A DNA stretch of 20,431 bases from an uncultured Actinomyces sp. (GTDB taxonomy: Bacteria > Actinomycetota > Actinomycetes > Actinomycetales > Actinomycetaceae): assembly GCA_902773415.1 (NCBI GenBank), contig CACYEE010000206.1:1-20431 (forward strand), written 5' to 3'. The notes beneath the pieces were generated by a model that was given only the letters and a program-made list of their open reading frames with translations, was not told the origin of the DNA and ran no database searches. The stretch's first letter is position 1. The number at the start of each line of letters is the position of its first letter. The position numbers were made by a program, and so were the translations under genes. This document shows positions 14,100 through 20,431 of the stretch, in pieces.

Positions 14100-15281
14100 T
14101 CAGCGCTGGAACATGAGCCGTTCCGAATCGAGCATTCGGGCGAGCAGGAACACTCCGGCGGCGGCAAGGCCAAGGTTGACCGCGCAGGCGATGGCGATGT
14201 TGAGCGGGGAGGCCTCCAGGGCAAAGACGCCTTTCATTGCCTCGATGGCGTTGAAGACCGGAATGAGATACCATGCGGAGCCGGTTCGCGGCTCGTTGAC
14301 GATCATCGAGGCGACCCCGGCAATCATGACCACCGCATAGGCGGGAACCGCGAGGACCTGAGCATCCTTGGTCGTCTTCGCCAGGCCGGAAAGCGCAATC
14401 GCGACAACCACGAGAATCGCGGTGACCGAGATGACGAGAAGGGCGATCATGAAATAGTCGGAAGGGCCGTAGACCTTCGCGGAAACGAGGTCGTCGGTGA
14501 GGGCCGTCATATAGGAGGAGAGGCCGAGAACAAGGCCGACGACGGTGAAGAGGGCGGCGAGCAGGGAGATGCCGGCAACGGCGAGGACCTTCCCGATCGC
14601 GATATTCCGGCGTGGGACGGGCGTGGCGAGGATCGCGGCGATCGTTCCTCGTTCCTTTTCTCCCGCAAACGATTCGGCGGCGACGGCCACGATCGAGGAG
14701 AAGATCATGAAGACGATGAGCATCGGGAAGAGCATGGAGAGCATGCGCGCGGCGAAGTCTTCCTCGGAGGCAAGATCGTAGGCGTCGGACGCTCCCGGGT
14801 TGACGTCGAACCTGTTGGAAAGCGTCGATTCGTAGGCGTCGAGGCCGGCACGGAGCGCCTCGTATCCGGCTGCCGAGGCCGAATCGGAGGAGTCGTAGAA
14901 GATTTCGACGGTCGGGGCCTGGTTGCCCGAGGCGCTGTCGTAAGCGACGACGGCCGTGTCGAAATCTTCGGGGAAGCGGACGAACAGGTCGTAGTCGTCG
15001 GATTCGAGGGCGTCGCGTATCGCTTCGGGGCCGTCGAGGCCGTCAGGGGCCGCAACGGTGGACAGCCCGTCGATTGCGGCGGCACGGAACAGGGCGCCGG
15101 GCGGATTCTCGACGGCCGCAACGACGGTGTCCTTGTCCGAATCGCCGAAGTCCATGTGGCCCATTGCCGAATACATGGCCCACAGGAGGATGCCCGGGAG
15201 GAGGACGGTGACGATAGCCATGCCCTTTTCGGCAAAGAAACGCGACCATTCCTTTGCGGCGATCGTCCAGATGTGCTTCAT
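14100..15281 (-). CDS. ABC-2 type permease, NatB/YhaP-like
   Basis: The 393-residue protein is the membrane subunit of an ABC exporter. It has a transmembrane helix at about 21-40, a large outer domain at about 41-178 rich in Asp/Ser/Ala, and five further helices at about 179-202, 230-255, 275-300, 307-328 and 360-382. The segment GEKERGTIAAILATPVPRRN (208-226) is characteristic of ABC-2 permeases of the NatB type. The transported substrate is unknown; NatB of Bacillus exports sodium, but relatives handle other compounds. Its ATG overlaps the ATPase stop codon by four bases (ATGA, 15278-15281), and AAAGGAG lies just upstream, so the two are coupled. It is convergent with the lipoprotein gene. 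Confidence 0.92.
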   Translation of the reverse strand: MKHIWTIAAKEWSRFFAEKGMAIVTVLLPGILLWAMYSAMGHMDFGDSDKDTVVAAVENPPGALFRAAAIDGLSTVAAPDGLDGPEAIRDALESDDYDLFVRFPEDFDTAVVAYDSASGNQAPTVEIFYDSSDSASAAGYEALRAGLDAYESTLSNRFDVNPGASDAYDLASEEDFAARMLSMLFPMLIVFMIFSSIVAVAAESFAGEKERGTIAAILATPVPRRNIAIGKVLAVAGISLLAALFTVVGLVLGLSSYMTALTDDLVSAKVYGPSDYFMIALLVISVTAILVVVAIALSGLAKTTKDAQVLAVPAYAVVMIAGVASMIVNEPRTGSAWYLIPVFNAIEAMKGVFALEASPLNIAIACAVNLGLAAAGVFLLARMLDSERLMFQR

Positions 15282-16063
15282 GCCGTTTCTCCTTTGGCCT
15301 CGGTGCGTTTGCCGTACAGGTCGAAGAACACGGTTTCGAGGTCGGCTGTGGCCGTGACTTCCGCGAGGGGTCCCTCGGCCGCCATCCGTCCGTCGAGAAT
15401 GATTCCGACGCGGTCGCAGACCTTCTCGACGAGGGAGAAGATGTGGGTGGAGAGGATGACGGTCGTGCCCTGCGCCTTCAGCTCGCCGATGTAGTCGGTG
15501 ACGGTTCTTGCGGTGATGATGTCAAGGCCGTTTGTCGGTTCGTCGAAAATGACGACGGAGGGCGAGTGGGCCATCGAGATTGCCAGGGAGGCCTTCTGCT
15601 TCATGCCGGTGGACAGGTCGGCAACCTTCGTTTCGGCGAAGGCATCGATGCCGAAGCGCGCAAAGAGCTCTGTCTTGCGTTCGGCGGCCGTGGAGGGGGC
15701 GACGTCGCGCAGCCGTGCGAAAAAGTCGAAAAGGTAGCTGGGGGAGAAGACCTCCTCGAGCTTGAGTTCGCTGGTGAGGAAGCCGATTGAGGCGCGAACC
15801 TTTTCGGGTTCTCTCGCAACTGGCACGCCATCGAGTTCCGCGTCGCCCGAATCGGGGCGGATGAGGCCCGCGAGCATTCGCAGCGTCGTCGTCTTTCCGG
15901 CACCGTTTGGCCCGAGAAGGCCGTAGATTTCGCCGTGCCGAACATCGAAGGACAGCCCGTCGACGGCAATCTTTACCTTGTCCTTGGTCCGATCGAGCTT
16001 TCTCTGCCTGGCCGAAAGGCGGTAGGTCTTGCAAAGCTCGCGCGCCGATACGGCCATCTCCAT
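15278..16063 (-). CDS. ABC transporter ATP-binding protein, NatA-like
   Basis: The 261-residue ATPase powers the NatB-like permease encoded downstream. Walker A is GPNGAGKTTT (51-60), the signature motif is LSTGMKQKASLA (150-161), Walker B is VVIFDEPTNGLD (170-181), and the switch His is 207 in LSTHIFS. In the Q-loop position it reads GFLTSELKL without Gln, which I recall as normal for the NatA subgroup. The start at 16063 has GGGAGG four bases upstream; Met3 is an alternative. A clean TATAAT promoter lies upstream. The two genes form an operon divergent from rpsO. Confidence 0.94.
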   Translation of the reverse strand: MEMAVSARELCKTYRLSARQRKLDRTKDKVKIAVDGLSFDVRHGEIYGLLGPNGAGKTTTLRMLAGLIRPDSGDAELDGVPVAREPEKVRASIGFLTSELKLEEVFSPSYLFDFFARLRDVAPSTAAERKTELFARFGIDAFAETKVADLSTGMKQKASLAISMAHSPSVVIFDEPTNGLDIITARTVTDYIGELKAQGTTVILSTHIFSLVEKVCDRVGIILDGRMAAEGPLAEVTATADLETVFFDLYGKRTEAKGETA

Positions 16064-16094
16064 GAAACCTCCCGGAATGCTCCCTTGGAGACCG

Positions 16095-16107
16095 ATTATA
16101 GATTATG
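16095..16107 (-). promoter_or_regulatory. Tandem -10 boxes (CATAAT, TATAAT) for the ABC transporter operon
   Basis: Reading the minus strand, CATAAT (16107-16102) is followed after one base by a perfect TATAAT (16100-16095). These lie about 32-44 bases before the ATPase ATG. It is the best -10 match in the window. A clear -35 was not found. Confidence 0.55.
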
Positions 16108-16179
16108 GGCCGAGGTGCGGCAGGGCGGCGGTAGGCAAGCTCACAGCGGCCGGTTGCCGGGGCCGCTTTTTGCCCGTGA

Positions 16180-16185
16180 TAGGCT
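16180..16185 (+). promoter_or_regulatory. Putative -10 box (TAGGCT) for rpsO
   Basis: TAGGCT lies 84 bases before the rpsO ATG. TTGCCG at 16154-16159 could be a -35, but the spacing is 20 bases. The hexamer is the same one seen before the DUF6318-like gene, the phosphatase gene and nusA. Confidence 0.35.
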
Positions 16186-16269
16186 GGCAAGGCCGTCAAG
16201 TCGGCCACGGATCCGATGTTTCGGGGAATCGCCCCGAGGCTCCGTGCAGCGAGTCGAAGAAGGAGAGAC

Positions 16270-16539
16270 ATGGCCCTCAAGCCTGAAGAAAAGCAGAAGA
16301 TCATCGCCGAGTATGCGACCCACGAGGGCGATACCGGCTCGCCGGAGGTGCAGGTTGCGCTTCTGTCGGCTCGCATCAAGGAGCTGACCGAGCATTTCCG
16401 CGCCCATCCGCACGATCACCATTCGCGTCGTGGCCTGATGCTTCTCATCGGCCAGCGCAAGCGTCTGCTTGCCTACCTCGCGGATGAGGATATCGAGCGC
16501 TACCGTTCGCTCATCCAGCGTCTCGGCCTGCGTCGATGA
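16270..16539 (+). CDS. rpsO: 30S ribosomal protein S15
   Basis: The 89-residue protein has the normal S15 length and sequence: MALKPEEKQKIIAEYATHEG, DTGSPEVQVALLSARI, then LTEHFRAHPHDHHSRRGL and RKRLLAYLADEDIERY. It binds 16S rRNA helices 20-22 as a primary assembly protein of the small-subunit platform. The start has AGGAG at 16261-16265, five bases upstream. In other bacteria S15 represses its own translation through its leader; the leader here is about 80 bases, and I could not identify the binding fold. It is followed by a strong terminator and then pnp, the conserved rpsO-pnp arrangement. Confidence 0.98.
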   Translation: MALKPEEKQKIIAEYATHEGDTGSPEVQVALLSARIKELTEHFRAHPHDHHSRRGLMLLIGQRKRLLAYLADEDIERYRSLIQRLGLRR

Positions 16540-16546
16540 TTCAGTG

Positions 16547-16575
16547 ACGGCCCAAGTTCCTTGGGCCGTTTTCCT
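16547..16575 (+). terminator. Intrinsic terminator after rpsO
   Basis: ACGGCCCAAG (16547-16556) pairs perfectly with CTTGGGCCGT (16560-16569) across the loop TTC, followed by TTTCCTTGTTT. This is the clearest rho-independent terminator in the window. It lies eight bases after the rpsO stop and would separate rpsO from pnp transcription, at least partly. Confidence 0.85.
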
Positions 16576-16847
16576 TGTTTCCCGTTGTGCCGTCGCCGGC
16601 TTTCCGGCGGGTGGCGGGGCGACGGAAAGGTCTTGGACCGGCACCATGCGCGCGCGCCGTGCAGGCGCGGCCAGGAGAGCCGGCCAGACCGGCACGAAAA
16701 CCGGAGGCTCTCGCCTCCTTGACGACAACACATCGAAGTTCCCCGCTCGGTCCTCGGTGGCGGCTTCCGGACGGCCGCCGGCGGCACGGTCCGTGAGCTC
16801 TCACTGAAGGCCGCGTGGGGAGAGGACAAGAGGATAAGGAGGTCCCT
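16576..16847 (+). promoter_or_regulatory. pnp leader with several stem-loops
   Basis: This GC-rich stretch between the rpsO terminator and pnp has no gene. It contains a hairpin CGCCGG-CTTT-CCGGCG (16594-16609) and another, GGAGGC-TCTC-GCCTCC (16703-16718). GAGAGCC (16675-16681) can alternatively pair with GGCTCTC (16706-16712), which excludes the second hairpin. In E. coli pnp is autoregulated through a structured leader; an analogous role here is inference. No clear promoter was found within it. Confidence 0.35.
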
Positions 16848-19220
16848 GTGGAGGGTCCCAACGTTCATTTTTCCGAAGCCGTCATCGACAACGGCGCTTT
16901 CGGAGTTCGCACCGTCCGTTTCGAGACGGGCCTTCTCGCCCAGCAGGCCAACGGTTCCGCGCTGGCCTATCTTGACGGCGAAACCACCGTCTTTGCCGCC
17001 ACTACCGCGTCGAAGCAGCCGAAGGAACATTTCGACTTCTTCCCGCTGACCGTCGACGTCGAGGAGCGTGCCTACGCTGCCGGTCGCATCCCCGGATCCT
17101 TCTTCCGTCGCGAAGGGCGCCCCGGCACCGACGCCATTCTTGCCGCGCGCCTGTGCGACCGCCCGCTGCGTCCGGCCTTCAAGAAGGGCATGCGCAACGA
17201 GGTCCAGGTCGTTGTCGAGGTCTTTTCCGTCCATCTGGACGACGCCTACGACGTTCTTGCGGTCAACGCCGCGTCGATGTCCACCTCGCTTGCCGGCCTT
17301 CCTTTCCAGGGGCCGATTGGCGGAACCCGCATGTCGCTCATCGACGGCCAGTGGGTGGCCTTCCCGCGTTTCTCCGAGCTTGAGCGCGCCACTTTCTCGA
17401 TGGTCATTGCCGGTCGCGTTGTCGATGGCGATGTCGCCGTCATGATGGTCGAGGCCCAGGCGCCGTCCGCGGCCGACGAGATCATCAAGGCTGGCGGCAC
17501 CGCTCCGACCGAGGAGGTCGTCGCTGCGGGCATGGAGGCCGCCAAGCCCGTCATCAAGACGCTGTGCGAGGCCCAGGAGAAGCTCATCGCCGAGTGTGCG
17601 AAGCCCGCCGGCGACTACCAGTTCTTCCCGGACTACACCGAGGAGCAGTACGAGACGGTCAGGGCCCAGATCGCAGACCGCTTCGATTCCATTCTCGGCA
17701 TCGTCGGCAAGGAGGAGCGCGACACGGCCCTCAACGAGCTGACCGCGACCGTTGTCGGGGAGCTCGCCGAGAGGTACGACGAGGAAGAGCATGGCATGAT
17801 TGCCGCTGCGGTCAACGCGAACTTCAAGGCCGTCATGCGCACCCATGTGCTCAAGACGGGCGTTCGCATGGACGGCCGCGGCCTGACCGAGATCCGCACC
17901 CTTTCGGCGCAGGCCGGCGTCCTTCCCCGCGTTCACGGCTCCGCCCTGTTCCAGCGCGGCGAGACCCAGATTCTTGGCGTCACCACGCTCAACATGCTCA
18001 AGATGGAGCAGCAGATCGACAACCTTTCGCCGATCAACCACAAGCGCTACATGCACCACTACAACTTCCCGCCCTACTGCACGGGCGAAACCGGTCGCGT
18101 CGGTTCGCCCAAGCGCCGCGAGATCGGCCACGGCCATCTTGCCGAGATGGCTCTCGAGTCGCAGCTTCCGGCCCGCGAGGAGTTCCCTTACGCGATTCGC
18201 CAGGTGTCGGAGACGATGGGGTCGAACGGCTCGTCTTCGATGGGTTCGGTCTGCGCTTCCACGCTGTCGCTGCTGAATGCGGGCGTGCCGCTTCGCGCTC
18301 CGGTGGCCGGCATTGCGATGGGCCTGATTTCCGGGGAGGTCGAGGGCGAGGTCAAGTTCGCCACGCTGACCGATATCCTCGGTGCCGAGGATGCCTTGGG
18401 CGACATGGACTTCAAGGTTGCCGGCACCCGCGAGTACGTGACGGCCCTCCAGCTCGACACGAAGCTTGCCGGCATTCCGGCAGCCGTGCTCGACCATGCG
18501 CTTGGCCAGGCCCGCGACGCCCGTTTTGCGATTCTCGACCTCATGAACGAGGCTATCGACGGCCCGGACGAGATGGCGGACACCGCTCCGCGGATCATCA
18601 CCGTCCAGATTCCGGTCGACAAGATCGGCGAGGTCATCGGTCCGAAGGGCAAGATGATCAACCAGATCCAGGAGGATACGGGCGCGGAGATCACGATCGA
18701 GGACGACGGCACCGTGTTCATCGGCGCGACGAACGGCCCGGCTGCCGAGGCTGCGCGCGACACGGTGAACCAGATTGCAAACCCGCAGCTTCCCGAGGTG
18801 GGCGAGCGTTTTGTCGGCACGGTCGTCAAGACCACGACCTTCGGAGCTTTCGTTTCCCTCATGCCCGGACGCGATGGTCTGCTTCATATTTCGCAGATTC
18901 GCCGCATTGTTGGCGGCAAGCGAATCGATGCGGTCGAGGATGTCGTCAATGTCGGCGACAAGGTCGAGGTCGAGATTGGCGAGATCGACGATCGCGGCAA
19001 GGTGTCGCTGATGGCCGTTGTGGACGGCGAGGTTGCCGAGTTCGAGGCTCCGCGCGAGGAGCGTCGCGGTTCTCGCGATCGTGACCGTGGCGAGCGCGGA
19101 CGCGAGCGTCGCGGCCGTGACCGCTCCGATCGCGAGGAGGATCGCGGTTCGCGCCGCGGTTCGCGTCAGCGTCGCCGTACGCGGACGCGCGTCGAGGAGA
19201 ATGGCGCTTCGGAGGGATGA
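16848..19220 (+). CDS. pnp: Polyribonucleotide nucleotidyltransferase (PNPase)
   Basis: The 790-residue enzyme degrades RNA 3' to 5' using phosphate and can add tails in reverse. The start is GTG at 16848 with AAGGAGG at 16836-16842, five bases upstream; the product then begins MEGPNVHFSEAVIDNGAFG, as in actinobacterial relatives. Two RNase PH-like halves are separated by a helical linker. Visible motifs are PGSFFRREGRP, MDGRGLTEIR, SNGSSSMGSVCAST and the catalytic GDMDFKVAG (518-526). A KH domain follows (about 590-645, G598-P-K-G601), then an S1 domain (from 652, GERFVGTVVKTTTFGAFVSL). The last 55 residues are an Arg/Asp/Gly-rich tail (RGSRDRDRGERGRERRG), common in actinobacteria and probably RNA-binding. 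A hairpin follows. Confidence 0.98.
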   Translation: MEGPNVHFSEAVIDNGAFGVRTVRFETGLLAQQANGSALAYLDGETTVFAATTASKQPKEHFDFFPLTVDVEERAYAAGRIPGSFFRREGRPGTDAILAARLCDRPLRPAFKKGMRNEVQVVVEVFSVHLDDAYDVLAVNAASMSTSLAGLPFQGPIGGTRMSLIDGQWVAFPRFSELERATFSMVIAGRVVDGDVAVMMVEAQAPSAADEIIKAGGTAPTEEVVAAGMEAAKPVIKTLCEAQEKLIAECAKPAGDYQFFPDYTEEQYETVRAQIADRFDSILGIVGKEERDTALNELTATVVGELAERYDEEEHGMIAAAVNANFKAVMRTHVLKTGVRMDGRGLTEIRTLSAQAGVLPRVHGSALFQRGETQILGVTTLNMLKMEQQIDNLSPINHKRYMHHYNFPPYCTGETGRVGSPKRREIGHGHLAEMALESQLPAREEFPYAIRQVSETMGSNGSSSMGSVCASTLSLLNAGVPLRAPVAGIAMGLISGEVEGEVKFATLTDILGAEDALGDMDFKVAGTREYVTALQLDTKLAGIPAAVLDHALGQARDARFAILDLMNEAIDGPDEMADTAPRIITVQIPVDKIGEVIGPKGKMINQIQEDTGAEITIEDDGTVFIGATNGPAAEAARDTVNQIANPQLPEVGERFVGTVVKTTTFGAFVSLMPGRDGLLHISQIRRIVGGKRIDAVEDVVNVGDKVEVEIGEIDDRGKVSLMAVVDGEVAEFEAPREERRGSRDRDRGERGRERRGRDRSDREEDRGSRRGSRQRRRTRTRVEENGASEG

Positions 19221-19246
19221 TCCTGGCAGTGCGCGGCAAATGATGA

Positions 19247-19294
19247 CATGTTAATGGGCGGCCATGCGTCATTGGATGGCCGCCCATTAACATG
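19247..19294. terminator. Perfect 19-bp hairpin downstream of pnp, probable terminator
   Basis: Arms 19247-19265 (CATGTTAATGGGCGGCCAT) and 19276-19294 are exact complements around a 10-base loop. It starts 27 bases after the pnp stop. There is no T-run after either arm, but position and stability suggest transcript end formation or 3'-end protection. Confidence 0.6.
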
Positions 19295-19306
19295 GGAGGA
19301 ATAGGG

Positions 19307-19338
19307 AAGAGGGGGAGGTGCGTGTGCCTCCCCCTCTT
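19307..19338. other. Second hairpin downstream of pnp
   Basis: AAGAGGGGGAGG (19307-19318) pairs perfectly with CCTCCCCCTCTT (19327-19338) across eight bases. Together with its neighbours at 19247-19294 and 19351-19402 it forms a train of three perfect inverted repeats. Confidence 0.55.
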
Positions 19339-19350
19339 GCCCCCTCAGGC

Positions 19351-19402
19351 TGCCGACCGGAGCCGCCATTGGCAGGGGGAGCTCGGCGCGCTCCGGTCGG
19401 CA
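19351..19402. other. Third inverted repeat downstream of pnp
   Basis: TGCCGACCGGAGC (19351-19363) is the exact complement of GCTCCGGTCGGCA (19390-19402), with 26 bases between. It lies in non-coding DNA and could be a terminator for genes converging on pnp. Confidence 0.5.
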
Positions 19403-19546
19403 AAGCTGATGCTGTCGATGGTCGACGACGTCAGGGGGCTCTCGCGACGTGCCGCACAGGGAAACGGCAGTTTTGCGCTAGGCGTCGACTTCTCGCAGTT
19501 GCATCAACGTCGGGGTTTTCCCACTCACAATGGTAGGAAGACGCAG

Positions 19547-19663
19547 GTGAAACGGCAAATCAAGTATGCGGCGGCAGTCGGGTGCGCCGGTGTTATAGGT
19601 GCGTCTTCCGGCTGTCGGTCTTGGGCCCGTACATACCCGGCGGGTACGTGGGGCGACGGGTGA
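19547..19663 (+). CDS. Doubtful 38-aa lipoprotein-like peptide or gene remnant
   Basis: A GTG at 19547 has AGGAAG six bases upstream. The product begins MKRQIKYAAAVGCAGVIGAS and continues SGC: a basic start, hydrophobic stretch and Cys that look like a lipoprotein signal peptide. It stops after 38 residues (ending TWGDG) with no mature domain. It may be the 5' remnant of a lipoprotein gene, or chance. Confidence 0.2.
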   Translation: MKRQIKYAAAVGCAGVIGASSGCRSWARTYPAGTWGDG

Positions 19664-20142
19664 GAGTTACGGCGTTTAAGTGTTTGGCCCCGGGCGGGTT
19701 CGGGGTGTGCGTGATGGTCGGGAGAGGGTGGCGAGGCTTCGGTTTCCGGGCCTCTGGCCGGGTGCGGTGCGTGGCGGGGGTGGAGGGTGCGCATTGGCCG
19801 CAACGTTTGGCAGGCAGCGAGGAGGTTTTGCAGTGAATTCAATGTCAAGGTAACTCGGTTTGTTCATTTGTTGCACCTTGGGGCAACGACAATTCTTATC
19901 TCTCCGAAAAATGTGACCGACGCCACCTCGCGATAAAGTTGCGAATCCGTTCTATTCGCTGTGAAATGACCTGTTTTTGGCGGAATGCCGGTGTGGTGCC
20001 TGTTCGCTCGGGCCGTGGTTGCCTCGACCTTTGCAGCGCTTCCTCTTGCGGCGAGCCCGAGATCTGGCGCCACGCTTGCCAGAAGGGAGGACGGTGCGGT
20101 GCCGGAGCCGGAAGCCGGGCGCTGCGAGAAGCGCAACGATGA

Positions 20143-20431
20143 TCACTCCAGATCCGCAAGCAGCGGCTGGGCGAGAAGATCCCAGCGCCATTTCTCGGCG
20201 ACCCAGGCACGTCCGAGCGCCCCCATCGCGCGGGCGCGTTCGGTGTCGTCGAGCAGATAGGTCAGGGCGCCCAGGACGGATGTGGCCGAACGTCCCGAGG
20301 CGACCATTCCCGTCTCGGAATGGATGAGCGCTTCGGACGCCCCGCCCGAATCTCCGGCCACGACGGGAAGTCCGGCGGCTGCGGCCTCAAGGTAGACGAT
20401 GCCAAGGCCCTCGACTTCGAGGCCGCCTCTC
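20143..20431 (-). CDS. GT4-family glycosyltransferase, C-terminal part (cut by window edge)
   Basis: The minus strand is open from the window edge to TGA at 20143-20145, giving 95 residues. The visible segment RGGLEVEGLGIVYLEAAAAG then LPVVAGDSGGASEALIHSETG is the nucleotide-sugar-binding motif of family 4 glycosyltransferases (EGxGIVYLEA, followed by GGxxE). This region binds the donor's nucleotide and sugar phosphate. In actinobacteria the closest recalled pattern is in PimB/MgtA-like mannosyltransferases that build phosphatidylinositol mannosides or glycolipids, but donor and acceptor cannot be assigned from this fragment. The C-terminal helix WVAEKWRWDLLAQPLLADLE packs back on the N-domain in this fold. 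It is convergent with pnp. Confidence 0.88.
   Translation of the reverse strand, partial: RGGLEVEGLGIVYLEAAAAGLPVVAGDSGGASEALIHSETGMVASGRSATSVLGALTYLLDDTERARAMGALGRAWVAEKWRWDLLAQPLLADLE

Larger units (their letters stand above)
19221..20142. other. Long non-coding stretch between pnp and the glycosyltransferase gene
   Basis: These 922 bases hold three hairpins (19247-19402) and a doubtful 38-codon frame (19547-19663). They also hold a noticeably AT-richer patch at about 19825-19990 that differs from the surrounding base composition. Longer frames here are Arg/Gly/Cys-rich and lack ribosome binding sites. No tRNA-like cloverleaf was recognised. It may hold the remains of a lost gene. Confidence 0.5.

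Noticed and set aside
12826..14274. A 482-codon open frame on the minus strand across the lipoprotein gene
   Set aside because: The plus-strand frame has a lipobox, ribosome binding site and promoter. The minus-strand frame would also run through the end of the ABC permease gene in a different frame.
16141..16731. Minus-strand frame across rpsO
   Set aside because: It covers the rpsO terminator and S15 coding sequence and shows no domain; S15 on the plus strand is certain.
16500..18887. A 795-codon open frame on the minus strand opposite pnp
   Set aside because: Same explanation: antisense of a highly expressed, codon-biased gene. It also runs through the rpsO terminator and the pnp leader.
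19292..19663. A 123-codon plus-strand frame after pnp read as one gene
   Set aside because: Its first half runs through two hairpins and is Arg/Gly/Ser-rich with no ribosome binding site; only the last 38 codons have a plausible start.
19670..19720. GGTTCG-like T-loop sequence suggesting a tRNA
   Set aside because: No acceptor, D-arm or anticodon stem could be fitted around it.
19864..20136. A 90-codon minus-strand frame downstream of the glycosyltransferase gene
   Set aside because: No ribosome binding site, no recognisable motif, and composition unlike the real genes nearby.

Overview
The window is high-GC DNA from an actinobacterium, most likely of the Actinomycetales and perhaps the Actinomycetaceae. 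This rests on four things: strong G/C preference at third codon positions; the conserved order proS - rimP - nusA - infB - rbfA - truB - ribF - (rpsO) - pnp; an initiation factor 2 with a long Pro/Ala/Gly-rich N-terminus carrying the actinobacterial PRPGNNPYADSQGMPRPGGG repeat; and a DUF6318-like lipoprotein at the left edge. No rRNA, tRNA, CRISPR array or transposase gene was seen.

Layout. Positions 1-1549 (minus strand) hold the 5' part of a lipoprotein gene cut by the window edge, then a 34-residue membrane peptide whose start overlaps the stop of a histidine phosphatase (phosphoglycerate-mutase-like) gene. Positions 1829-3628 are proS. Positions 4004-5020 (minus) encode a single-pass membrane protein of unknown function. 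Positions 5194-12894 (plus) are the translation and processing cluster rimP, nusA, infB, rbfA, truB, ribF. Between ribF and rpsO lie a plus-strand lipoprotein gene and a minus-strand NatAB-type ABC exporter, which separate genes often found close together. rpsO (16270-16539), a clear intrinsic terminator and pnp (16848-19220) follow. About 920 bases without a convincing gene, with three hairpins, separate pnp from a partial GT4 glycosyltransferase on the minus strand at the right edge.

How the genes fit together. Most of the window is the ribosome and RNA core: tRNA charging (ProS), 30S maturation (RimP, RbfA), transcription elongation (NusA), initiation (InfB), tRNA U55 modification (TruB), ribosomal protein S15 and RNA decay (PNPase). 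FAD synthesis (RibF) rides along, as it does in many bacteria.

Most unusual points. (1) truB carries a compact, strongly palindromic element of about 85 bp inserted in frame, translated as about 30 extra residues; this resembles the way Rickettsia palindromic elements colonise genes. (2) Other palindromes of related style sit at 551-583 and 3743-3791, and a diverged repeat is shared by 472-526 and 3813-3868. (3) Four genes (the DUF6318-like gene, proS, rimP, nusA) have a TANNNT -10 box ending only 6-7 bases before the ATG, which suggests leaderless mRNAs. (4) The nusA-infB gap, where ylxR normally sits, holds no intact ylxR but has a good promoter and a hairpin next to the infB ribosome binding site. 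(5) A very long hairpin separates infB from rbfA. I did not find a clearly new multi-gene system; the in-frame palindrome in truB is the best candidate for something undescribed.
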